In this document: positions 35,567-46,500 of the stretch, piece after piece
Layout: the number at the start of each line of letters is the position of its first letter
Numbering within the stretch: position 1 is the stretch's first letter
Assembly (NCBI RefSeq): GCF_905220415.1
Contig: NC_059547.1
Location: 570,501-634,500, forward strand
Source of the DNA: Colias croceus
Taxonomy: Eukaryota > Arthropoda > Insecta > Lepidoptera > Pieridae
Reading direction: 5' to 3'
Length of the DNA: 64,000 nucleotides
Program-made: the position numbers and the translations under genes
Notes under the pieces: model-generated
Database searches by the model: none
What the model was told of the DNA's origin: nothing
The model's input: the letters and a program-made list of their open reading frames with translations, nothing else

Positions 35567-38500
35567 TTAGGAATATTTTTTATAACTTTCATTTAACTGA
35601 GAAACAAGAGTGACCATAATATTCAGTTTTAATGCTACATGAGAAATACTAATTATAATTCCTCGTTTTTTCGCTATTTTGCTTGTATCTAGACTATTTC
35701 TTAGTTGCATTCTTAGAATATAAATGCGTCGAGTTTTTGGATTCATCCTATAAATCTGCTGCTTTGTAAAATACTCTAATTTCTTCTGGTTCATTTGTTT
35801 TATTACAGCAGGAGTAATGGCTGTTATTGCTTCTAGCGTAATAGAACTAATTTGCTGCTTCGGTATGCCTATAAAAATAAATACACCAATAAATACAATG
35901 TTATCTAACATCTCAAGGTATCAGCGAATCCGCGGGCGGTAAGCTAGTAATATATAAATTATACTAACAAATAAAAAGAGTGCTCAATCTCCCTAGTTCA
36001 TGTGACGACCATTTATACGGTTCTCCATATGCCTCTGCATGAGTAGCGATTCCGTATAAAGTCTATACGATAAAAACAAATAATAAGTGCTTTTAATATA
36101 TCAAAAGATAAGCCATTTTAAATAGATTTTTCAAGCTTGCCTTAGTTTGATCAACACTGCACCTTCGCAATTTACCCAGAACATCATCGGTTAAATCTTT
36201 GAATATTGTCGGAGATATCTTTGCTAAGTCGAATACGGGAAAACCACACAGTAAATATCCCAGTTCATTAATATATGATGCATTTGTATACCATGTATTT
36301 CCAAAATATCTTCTGTACGCAGCTACGAGGATACCGAACTAAAATATTAAATTAAATTTTTGAAATTATTTACCTACTTACAACTCTATTTTTATTCTTA
36401 TTGGAATCAATATAACCTTTCGATTACTAATATCGACGTGATGTTTTGAAAAATATTTAAAGACAGAGGGATCTCCAAAATTTGCGTAGTACAAATCTTC
36501 CTCTGGCACAACATTTAACAATTTACCGAAAGCCAAAAATTCACGCCCCTGTAAATAAGCTGCAGTTTTTCCATCTGTAATATTAATGTACGAATAAAAT
36601 GAAATTTTACGCATGATTTAATATAATCAAAAGTTTTACTGTTGCTTTGTTTGCTCCTACACAACCACCGCGCTGCAGCTGCACTGGTCAGTAATACATA
36701 CTTTCTATACCTACTAATATCACAGTATTACAATATTATTTCCTACAGTAAGGAAACGCCTTTGATGTCGCGCGATGCCGCCGCCAGCGTAGGTACTTAC
36801 GCTGCCACACGAAAATACGCTAGGGTTGCAACAAATGGGAAATAAAACAATTGTGATTATTAATATTATGATGAAATTATTCATATGTACATTCAAAATA
36901 ATTGCGATTATTAAATCTGATGTAATTATTTGTTCATAAATATATAATTACAGATATTGCACTGCTAAATATTATTTACGTGGACACTTTATTTTTGGAT
37001 GTTCTTAATTGTATTTTTTATCATCATCATCAGCCCATATACGTTCCCACTGCTGGGACACGGGCCTCCTATGAGGGTACAGGCCATAATCCACCACGCT
37101 GGCCAAGTGCGTGTTGGCGGATGACACAATATGTCGTCGAACTTTTTAATTCTTCGACATGTCGGTTTCCTCACGATGTTTTCCTTCACCGTTCGAGCAG
37201 TGGTGATGTTACAACATGCGCAGATAAATTGAAAAATCAATTTATTTCCTGCGCGCTCGCCTGGTCTCGAACCCCGGACTTATCGATTCAAAGTCCGAGG
37301 TCTCACCACTGAGCCACCACTGCTCTTATATATGTATATTTTATCATTTAACTAAATAATGCATTCGCATTGGGAATTGGGATGTACATTGTACAATCTG
37401 ATTAGAAAATAATGAGGACAACATATGCATAGCTTTGATTTTAATTCAACAGATACAATTAATACAATCTTTCTGAAATATTGTTTCCTTCTGGGATTTC
37501 AATGTAGATTTACATCCGTAAACGGAATAGTTTGTGCGCGCCATAATAGAATATGTAAGTACCTATGTATAATAAAATTATTACACAAAAAATACGACTG
37601 CGTCGTCCTTTCGCGATAGGTAAAGCAATCTCAGCGTGATTGCTTTACGCGGCCCGCGTCGCCAGACCCCCGCCAGTTCCCCTCCGTTTCTCTGCACAAG
37701 TACATTCGTCGCACTACTGTAGGAAATATTTATTTATTTATTTAATTAAGGTCAGCCAACAGTTGTTTACATCAACACATACATACAGAAACAATAACAC
37801 AAAATAACTTATATAAATGCAACAGCTACTTAAAGGCTAACACCACATGCAAGATAATAAAAACAAAACGGTTATGAAAACAAACAAGGCAGTTACTTAG
37901 TACTTACAATACAGTTAGTTTACATTTTAAGTTTAAACAAAAAAAAAAAAGATTTCAAAAATAATTTTCTTAATAATCTAAATTGGATTAACATTATGAC
38001 ATTATGAATGAAATTATATTATAAGCTCAATGATTTTAAATTAAATTAATAAAGTGTTCATAGATTTTATTCAGGAACAATCTATGGCTATCAAAATTAA
38101 TATCTGTTACATCACTACACTCATTCAAAATTTTAAACATTCTTAGAAGTGGCGAATTAGTACCAAGAACAGTTCTTCGTAATGGAGGGTAAAAAGGTGT
38201 AATACAGCTACGGGGATACCTATATGGCACGCGAAATCTAATTTGACTCAACAAACCGGGACAGTCAATTTTATTTCTTACAAGTTTGAATAAGAAAGAT
38301 GCATCAATAATGTTGTATCTAACATGCAAAGCACGCATTTTAAAATAGTTAAGACGCGACTTATATGAAGGTAGTTGTCTAAGCTTCCCAACAGAAAATG
38401 CTAAGTGCCATAGAAATCTTTTTTGTACTCTTTCTAGTCTTAGCATGTGAGTAGAATAGTGGGGTCTCCATACGGAACTACAATATTCCAGGCTGCTTCG

Positions 38501-41500
38501 TACCAAGCAGTTGTATAAAATAATTTTTGTTCGGCCCATACTAAAATTTTTCGTATTACGTAATACGAACCCAAGCATTTGGGACGCTTTTTTCGTTACG
38601 TTCTCAATATGTGGTACAAAAGTTACTGATTTATCAAACAGGACACCGAGGTCCTTTATTGTGTCTACTTCCTGCACTACATGGCTTCCAATATAATATT
38701 TTGACTGCACTACAGAGTTCTTTCTAGAAAATTTTAGATGGTAACATTTTTTTGGGTTCAACTGCATATTATTGAGTGCACACCATTGAATAAGCCGATT
38801 TAGATCTTCCTGTAGGAGACCGGTATCACTTGGTTTATCGATTTTTATGGCAAATTTAAGATCATCTGCATACAGAAAAGCCTCTGAGAAAGAAAAACAG
38901 CATGGCAAATCATTAACATAAATGTTGAAAAGGATTGGCGCTAAATGGGATCCTTGCGGAGCACCAGACGTAACATGATGGACATCGGATGCAAAGCCAT
39001 TTACGACAACGACAAATTCTCGGTTTGTTAAGTACGATTGTAGCCAATGTAAAAACGAGCCAGTAACTCCATAAGCCGAAAGTTTCTGTAATAGGGTAAA
39101 CGCAGGTATTAACGACCCCTCTAAGGCAATTTCAAAATCAACCATATTTTTTAAGTATACTGGTTCTTCTAAAGATTTATAATTTCATTTTATATGCTAG
39201 TGTTATGTATAAAAAATGTATTTATTGAAGCAAATACATTCTAATAAAGGATTATCTTGTAAAAAATAATTTACAATGTGACTTAGTCGATTGTTGCTAT
39301 TACCGACCCATAAAAACGGCTGTGAAGCTATTAACGATTTTTATGCAGCTATTCCCGATCGTATGTGAGAGGAAGCCTTTTTCCAGCAATGGAATGTATA
39401 GAAGCTAGTGATGATGATGATTACCGATCTTAATAAAATGAAATAAAAATGCAAATATATTCGTATTTTTTTATTGTAGTTATTTTTAATAAAACAAATG
39501 AGTACTTTTTAGTAATGAACTAAATAATTACAAACTTTTAAATTAATCAACATAATACTATTAATATATGTACATATATTAAATTAAGGATTTCAAACTC
39601 TAGGATATTTCGTTATGCTATTTGATTGATTGCTTCGGCGAGTTGTGTTTTACTGAATACTTTTCGCCGCTTTCGTGGCTCCATATTTCTGGAAAAAATA
39701 TACCTAATTATATGTTTTATGTTAATTGAACCTAAAAAAAATATAATTTTTAATAGGCACCTATTATGTCATAAAAGTAATAAAAATATATTTGCACGCT
39801 CAATTACGAGCGGAATGTTTAAGGATCAATATTATCTGTATATACAAACATCTTTATTCTACATTCTGCAAATAAAGCAATTTGAATTTGAATTTGTAGA
39901 TGAGAAACTAAACAATCTATATTCGATCGGTAATAGCTTCCTATAGTTGCTATTGCCGACCCACATGGGTCGGTATTAAAGTATGTAAGTATAAACCTAA
40001 ATTGTATTACCGACCCATAAAAAAATGGTTATTTTAATTCATTTGACCATCAGACTATAAAATAGATTATAATTGATTAATGTCATACAAAATATGAACA
40101 AATGCATATTGTTTAAACAAAAAAAAACAATGATTTACTACTGTAACTATTCGATAGGGATCCTCGAAAATATCATAACTTTGTATAAATTGACAACGCT
40201 AAAAGACACAACACTAGACAAAAAAGTTTAGTCGCTAATAGATTTTTATGAAGACTCATAGCTTAGATTTAAACTGGTCCATAAGACCACTTGTGTTAGT
40301 GTGATATAATAACATAAAAGAAAATAAAACAAAAAGTTACGTTGCTGCCATTGCCGACTTACGGGTCGTTGATACCTGCCACGACTTAAACTGGTGAAGC
40401 TAACACCGTCCCATTTTAATTTTAAGTTTTATCGTTTCAAATTACTTTTTATTAATAAAATGTTGTAAGAAATGAAAAGTTGACACTTAAATGCATTGAC
40501 ATTTAGTAATATAAATTAAAGTATAGATGTCATTTGTTTGTAAATGTCTTAAAAAGATACTCACAGTACTTACCCGAAGGAACAACGGAACAGTACGACA
40601 CGTCCTGCTTCCACGCTACCCCGCAGCAACTTACGCATTTTAACTCTTTTTTGCTCAGTTACTCACTCTAACGTTAAAGTATACGATGCTCAATTAATAC
40701 ATTCGTGTATAACTTTGCCTACCTATAGCTAGAATAGTTCTGGAAACGTTTAAATTTCGAATTACTTTTATAGGTCGGTAATACCTTCAGATTTTCGATG
40801 GGTCGTTGATAGCTGCGTTTACCTTAGTATGGAATGGGAAATTTTGTCAAAAGCTTTACTAAAATCTGTGTAGATCACATCGAACTGCTTATTCTCATCA
40901 ACACATTGCACTAGCGATTCAGTAAAGGACAATAAATTTGTTGTTGTAGATCTTGAACGAATAAAGCCATGTTGTTGATCACTCAGATATTGCCTGAAGT
41001 GTCGTTGAATAAAAGGACAGATTAAAGATTCAAAAACCTTGGCAAATGTAGAGAGGATCGAAATCGGTCTATAATTTGAGATAAAAAAATTTTTATCAGA
41101 TTTGTGAACAGGCACAACATTGGCTTTTTTCCATTCCTGTGGAAAGGAACCTGAAATTAGAGATTTGTTATAAATCATTACTAATGGAGCAGCCAAAGCC
41201 GAAGCAGTAGAAGAAATAAATAGAGGAGGGATACCATCAGGACCCGCTCCCTTATTAACGTTCAAAGATTTTAAAGTTTTCAAAACACAATCCTTATCCA
41301 ATGTTGGACCTGTAAGACACTGACCACCTACATTGATAAAGCTGAGAGAGGACAAATCATTGCTCGAGGAATCCTCGCCTTTGGGTGTGTATACAGAAGA
41401 AAAATAAGACGCAAACAGGTTACATATAGTTGAACCATCGGATGAGGTAGTATCTCCGTCAGTCATAGTTATGGGATATGCGCTAGATCCACCACGCTTG

Positions 41501-43048
41501 GCCTTGATGTGTGTCCAAAATATTTTTGGATTTTTGGTTATTTCCGCTTCAATATATAGATCCTTTGCCAGGTTTTGACATCTTTTAGATATCAAATTCA
41601 ATTCGATTTTATCCATAGGATTTTTATAAGATTTATATCGTAGTCTTAATTTGTTTTTTTCTTTTAATGATCGTATTAGTGCTTTATTAAACCAAGGTGG
41701 ATACTGGCTGGCTAATGATTTACGGTACGGTACAAATTGATTTGGTAATACTGTGCTAATATTATAAAGCTGAAGAGTTTGTTTGTTTGAACGCGCTAAT
41801 CTCAGGAACTACTGGTCTGATTTGAAAAATTCTTGCGGTGTTACAGCCCATTTATCGAGGAAGGCTATATATTATCTCATTAAGACCAACAGCAGCGGAG
41901 CACTGTGGGTAAAACCGCGAAGCACTGCTAGTATTATGTCGAATTTGTTAATTAAATTAAATTAAATTGTAATTACTTCCATTTTCAATGTAACACATGT
42001 ACATAATATTCACTGTAGTAACTATAATTCGAATCGTATTTTTTTTTTTGCAAAAAATGTGAAATATTATCGTTTTTTGCAAGGTATTTAAAGTTTATGT
42101 GTATGTATAAAATATAACAATATAACCTGTAACTATATCCCAAGCTAAGAGTGCCCTGGATATAGGAATAAAATGTTTTTTCGTATGAGATAAAAGGTGT
42201 AAAATTGTTTCTGGGTCCAATCGTAAAAATGAACTAGGAGGTCCAAAGAATATCATATCCATAGAATTTTCAATTTTCATTCGATTGTCCATTTCTTCAT
42301 AAAAATCTTCGTAAACGTTTATTTCTACAAACATTTATTTATGAATGGTTATTTCATGGAATTTTACAAACAAACATAAAAACTTCCTTCTTATTGGAAT
42401 TATATTTTTATATGCATTCTAACTAGGAAACTTTGGCCTTTATGATTGTTTACCTGACTCTGTAATTGCTATCATGGAATTTCTTTCATCTTCGTATTGC
42501 AAGTCTAATTCTTCAATAGATTTAGTATTATGATCAAAACCTAGAACGCTGAAATATATAGTTTAGAATGGTGTTTTTAATGACTTAAATATTTAATCTT
42601 TATGACGCTCAATGTTTAACCGTTCAAAGCTTATAACTTTGGTTCAATAATCATATTATGCGTATGAATTACAAATGTTTAGGTAATTACATACTTTCCT
42701 ACACTAGTTGCTGTAATACAATATCTAGTTAAGGTTTAAAGAAGGGTTAAACAACATTATTAGTAAAATCAATGAGGTGAGATATGAATATAAAATGCTC
42801 TTCCATTGTGTAATGTAATACCTGCGTATAAGTAACGTATCAATTATCATTTTAAAAATCATTCTGAAATACGGAGGGACGATGTTGGCAGTATGATTTC
42901 TATGGCATTTAAATCTCGTAGGTCCTGTAGGTATTATTATGCGTTTATGGATGTTTTCATAATAATATCCTCACACCTGTGCACACTGTGTGTGCACACA
43001 AAATATAAATACCACAATAATTCTCAGAAAAACAAAATTTATGGTCAT
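35567..43048 (-). CDS. predicted secreted protein, possibly otoancorin/mesothelin-like helical repeat, function unknown
   Basis: Minus-strand exons: 42975-43048 (signal peptide, MTINFVFLRIIVVFIF core), about 42822-42924, 42454-42548, 42127-42324, 36417-36574, 36141-36338, 35969-36062 and 35567-35868 (stop). From the second exon on, phases join without a stop, about 400 residues in all. The exon 1 to 2 join needs an acceptor inside the second exon (about 42914) to keep frame, so that junction is uncertain. The 36141 exon uses a GC donor (AAG|GCAAGC), and two donors are GTTATA. Late sequence has short helical units (SSITLEAITAITPAVIKQMN, LEYFTKQQIYRMNPKTRR) reminiscent of the stereocilin/otoancorin/mesothelin superfamily; that is a weak impression. 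A hydrophobic C-terminus could be a GPI signal. The 5.5-kb intron 42126-36575 is filled by transposons. Its start faces DRG1 458 bp away. Confidence 0.6.
35926..35949 (+). mobile_element. Helitron-like 3' end relic
   Basis: GAATCCGCGGGCGGTAAGCT then AGT is the terminal hairpin and CTAGT of the dispersed repeat, left inside the 100-bp last intron of the secreted-protein gene. Confidence 0.5.
37020..37325 (-). mobile_element. tRNA-derived SINE with TGATGATGATGAT tail
   Basis: On the minus strand the 5' end reads AGTGGTGGCTCAGTGGTGAG (A-box-like), then CCGGGGTTCGAGACCAGGCG (B box). The body contains CGTGAGGAAACCGACATGTC and ends GTATATGGGCTGATGATGAT. Known lepidopteran SINE type, in an intron of the secreted-protein gene. 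Confidence 0.75.
37619..37650. repeat. short hairpin
   Basis: GTAAAGCAATC and GATTGCTTTAC form an 11-bp perfect stem around TCAGCGT, at the edge of a GC-rich stretch. Confidence 0.6.
38036..39093 (-). pseudogene. LINE reverse transcriptase, C-terminal half
   Basis: Begins within LLQKLSAYGVTGSFLHWLQ right at the edge of the inserted DNA element. Contains SGAPQGSHLAPILFNIYVND and the catalytic YADD (FLYADDLKF), then the thumb and C-terminal region (SLEYCSSVWRPHYSTH) to a natural stop. The first 17 residues of the open frame are from the DNA element, not the LINE. Confidence 0.85.
39613..40638 (-). CDS. small spliced ORF inside the DNA element, psq/HTH-like start, 46 aa
   Basis: Exon 40574-40638 (MRKLLRGSVEAGRVVLFRCS...) ends at a strong donor GTAAGT. 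Exon 39613-39688 follows a TTTTTTCCAG acceptor and reads NMEPRKRRKVFSKTQLAEAI to a stop. Phase fits. The basic KRRK followed by FSKTQLAEAI resembles the beginning of a psq-type or pogo-type DNA-binding helix, but it stops before a full HTH. It could be a remnant of a transposase N-terminus. Low confidence. Confidence 0.3.
39790..39897 (+). mobile_element. LINE 3' tail scrap
   Basis: CTGCAAATAAAGCAATTTGA followed by ATTTGAATTT is the AATAAA plus TTTGAA tail seen on other LINEs here. Nested in the DNA element. Confidence 0.4.
40827..41690 (-). pseudogene. LINE reverse transcriptase, N-terminal half
   Basis: Open frame with WFNKALIRSLKEKNKLR, GPDGIPPLF, NYRPISILSTFAKVFE, QHGFIRSRSTTTNLL and the first catalytic region YTDFSKAFDKISHSIL. 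It is then cut by the DNA element. Matches Jockey-type ORF2. No endonuclease upstream. Confidence 0.85.
41745..41932 (+). mobile_element. Lep1-like Helitron
   Basis: GTGCTAATATTATAAAGCTG, GAACGCGCTAATCTCAGGAA, ATTTATCGAGGAAGGC and a GAAGCACTGCTAGT end. Sits at the truncated 5' edge of the LINE. Confidence 0.65.
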
Positions 43049-43505
43049 AATTTGAAGTGAGATAATTGTTTAATTATTCGATTTTTTTTTTCAATAAAAT
43101 ACTATATTATAGTGTTCATTAATTCAGTAGACTTTTAATATTTCCTTCTTCTGTATTTTTATTTACAAAGATAATAATAAATTTTGCTCTGAGCTGCAAC
43201 TTGGCTGCAACGATGAGCTGTCATATTATTACACTAAGCTTTATGTCATCAATGATCTGTCAAAAATGACAATGGTTACCTATCTGTTGACAATGCAAAT
43301 GTCAGCGAAAGCTGATAACCTATTTGCCGTTTTCGCTAAAAATCTAAAAAAAATAATTAATTACTCGCCTTTGCTGTAATCTTATGCCTTAATCCGCAAT
43401 GGTTCTTGCAATTTAGTACAACAAGTGAACGATATAGCTTTGTAGTAATAGAAATTAATATTCACGTTTTATAAGTTTGTTGACTGTTGTTAAGTTTGTA
43501 AGAAA
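43049..43505. promoter_or_regulatory. shared region between divergent secreted-protein gene and DRG1
   Basis: 458 bp between two facing start codons. Short palindromic GTGTGCACAC lies just inside the left gene. No TATA box assigned. Region is AT-rich and must hold both 5' UTRs. Confidence 0.4.
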
Positions 43506-46500
43506 ATGGGTATCTTAGAAAAGATATCTGAAATTGAAAAGGAAATTGCTAGGACACAAAAGAATAAAGGTAAAGTAATACACAAGTACTTATGAATCCA
43601 CAAAACGCCAAAATTGCAAGTAGTTTTATGGTTGTAAAGGTTATGACTTAGAGAGTATTGAGAGATTAAATATAGACAACAACATTGATTAACCTAATGT
43701 GTATTTAATACAAGCGATATTATTACTGAGTAAATGTTGTATATATCGAACAATTAATTTATAAACACTCATAAATGGATAACCATATAATATTAATTCA
43801 CAATTTAATTTTTTATTTATTTACAGCAACTGAATATCATTTGGGGTTATTGAAAGCCAAGCTAGCGAAGTACAGGTCTCAACTTTTAGAACCATCTAAA
43901 AAGGGAGGTGATAAAGGGGAGGGTTTTGATGTTTTAAAGTCAGGTGATGCAAGAGTTGCTCTTATAGGTTTTCCATCAGTTGGTAAGGTGAGTTTTTACA
44001 CATATTTTGTTAATAGAAACTATCTATTATATACAAGATATGCCTTAAAATATTTCTAAGATGTATGTTATTATATTATTTTATTCTTTTAGACGTGAAA
44101 ACTTCTTTATCATGTAGGTATATGTATTTTAAAAATTTTCTAAAGTTTGGCTAAAAGTGCTATAATATGTGACTGGCCAGTACTATAATAATGTTATATT
44201 ATTTTACATTCATTTTTACAATTTAATGATTAATCATAATTGCAAGGTCTATATACAAATATTTACTTATAATTAACACCAATTCCAGTCAACCCTGCTC
44301 TCTACACTAACGCACACACACTCTGAGGCAGCGAGCTATGAGTTCACGACTCTCACGTGTATTCCTGGTGTTATTGAGTACCGAGGTGCTAATATACAGC
44401 TACTGGATCTGCCGGGAATCATTGAAGGCGCCGCCCAGGGCAAAGGAAGAGGGAGACAGGTAATAATTAATGATAACAATAATAGGTAATGGTTAAGCAT
44501 GTGATTTTTTATGGTTAAATTAAATTTGGATATGATATTCTTTTTATTTTTTTATAGCCAGGCATTCTTCAATCAGATATCCGGTGTATTTATCGACTGT
44601 TATCAATATCAATCACACTCTCTGTAAAGTGTTTAAAAATTGGGTTAATAATCTATAAGATAAATCAGGCTTAAAATCCGTTAACCCATTGAGCCCCGAG
44701 CGGCCCGATCAGACCCTGACACAATAGATATTCTATTGTGTCTGTTATTCCGGGGGCTGAGTTATTACAAAGTCTTTAATTTCTAAATGTATAATATAAT
44801 ACTTGCCAGTCCAAACTCAAACATTTATTTATTCAATAACATATTTTTAACATTATTTATAATACAATAAAAACCAAAAAACTAATTTCATCATAACCAA
44901 AATTTCAGGTGATAGCAGTAGCGCGTACAGCAGACCTGGTGCTCATGATGTTAGATGCCACAAAGCCGTACGTGCACCGCCAGCTGCTTGAGAAGGAGTT
45001 GGAGAGTGTCGGCATCAGGCTGAATAAGAACAAACCTAATATTTATTTTAAGGTGAGGATTTACAATGACAGAAACAATAGATGTAATGCTTATTTTTGA
45101 GGTAGAGATTTGGGATTTAAAATCTAGGCATGATGCAACATCATTTCGTAATTATTGAAGAATATCTTTCCTCCCGCAGCTTCACCCGCGTCTTCAAAGA
45201 AAAACCCGCATCGTTCCCTTGCCCGTGGGATTTCCGGGATAAAACCTATGTGTTAATCCAAGTTACCTCCTATATGTGTGCTTAATTTCATTGTAATTGG
45301 TTCAGTAGTATTTGCGTGAAAGAGTAACAAACACACACATACACATCCAACCTCACAAACTTTCGCATCACTACATAGTATAAACCAAAGTCACTTTCTC
45401 TGTCCCTATGTCCCTTTGTATGCTTAAATCTTTCAAACTACGCAACGGATTTTGATGCGGTTTTTTTTAATAGATAGAGTGATTTAAGAGGAAGGTTTTA
45501 GTACATATATAATTTATTAGGTTTAAGACAAGGCGGGCGAAGCCGCGGGCGGTAAGCTAGTTAATAATATTAGTAGGATTAATAGGAAGTAGGATATGGC
45601 CCAAACAGTTGTTTCATCTAATTATGGAAGTGAAAAACTTTCTGTGATAGAAATGTAACATATTGTTATTTTCATATTGGTTAAATCAACACCACTAACT
45701 TTTACTGGTTTAATAAGTGGCATTATTCTATATTATTATTTTATTTATACTCAAATTATGTAAAACATAGTCCTTATGCATATTTTTTTACAATAATCTT
45801 AAATGAATCATAAAATAATTATTGCAGGTTAAAAAAGGCGGCGGTTTGTCGTTCAACTCCACGTGTCAGCTGACTAAAGTGGACGAAAAAATGGTGCAGA
45901 TGATTCTACATGAATATAAAATATTTAATGCTGAGGTAATTACTTATTTAGTTTTCTAGTTTCTTTCTACCTATGATATTTTTTTTGGGTGATTGTAACT
46001 ATAATTAGCAATTTCAATAGTGATTTGTAACCAATCATATTATTGAAGTGAAACTTTCGTAGGCGGTCATGGCAATATCATGGCACGGTCACGTCATATC
46101 GTCATTGAGTAAGGTGACGATTTTGGTATCTTTGAATCTTGCCAATGAAGTTTCACTTCTGACACGTAATTTCAATTGTTATTTTGTGATCGCAGGTGCT
46201 ATTCCGCGAGGACTGTACAGCGGACGAGCTGATCGACGTGATCCTAGCGAACCGCGTGTACCTGCCGTGCCTGTATGTGTACAACAAGATCGATCAGATC
46301 TCGCTGCAGGAGGTCGACCGCATCGCGAGACAGCCGCACTCTATCGTCGTCAGGTAATATTAAATATTAACCTATCAAAATATATTAAAACTAGCTTTCC
46401 ACCTGCGGCTTCGCCCGCGTTTTCAAAGAAAAACCCGCATAGTTCCCGTTCCCGTGGGATTTCCGAGATAAAACCTAGCCTATGTTACTCGTGGATAATG

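Larger units (their letters stand above)
39094..40824. mobile_element. 1.7-kb DNA transposon inserted in the LINE, TA target duplication
   Basis: Ends GGGTAAACGCAGGTATTAAC and its inverse (AGCTGCGTTTACC) form about 24-bp TIRs that include GACCC. TA lies on both sides (39092-39093 and 40825-40826). Excising it with one TA restores the LINE frame (...HSIL-LQKL...), which proves the boundaries. The interior repeats the motif TACCGACCCA or TGCCGACCCA several times (39300, 39956, 40010 and others). It holds a LINE 3' scrap ending near 39897 and a small spliced ORF. No full transposase is seen. Confidence 0.85.
37738..41740 (-). mobile_element. Jockey-like LINE, 5' truncated, split by a DNA element
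   Basis: The minus strand encodes the end of an endonuclease-RT ORF2 from PPWFNKALIRSLKEKNKLR (about 41690) through RT to a stop at 38036. The 3' end is a TAAATAAATAAATA tail near 37738. The 5' end is lost where a Lep1-like Helitron begins (41745), so the endonuclease is missing. The ORF is interrupted at 39094-40824. Confidence 0.85.
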
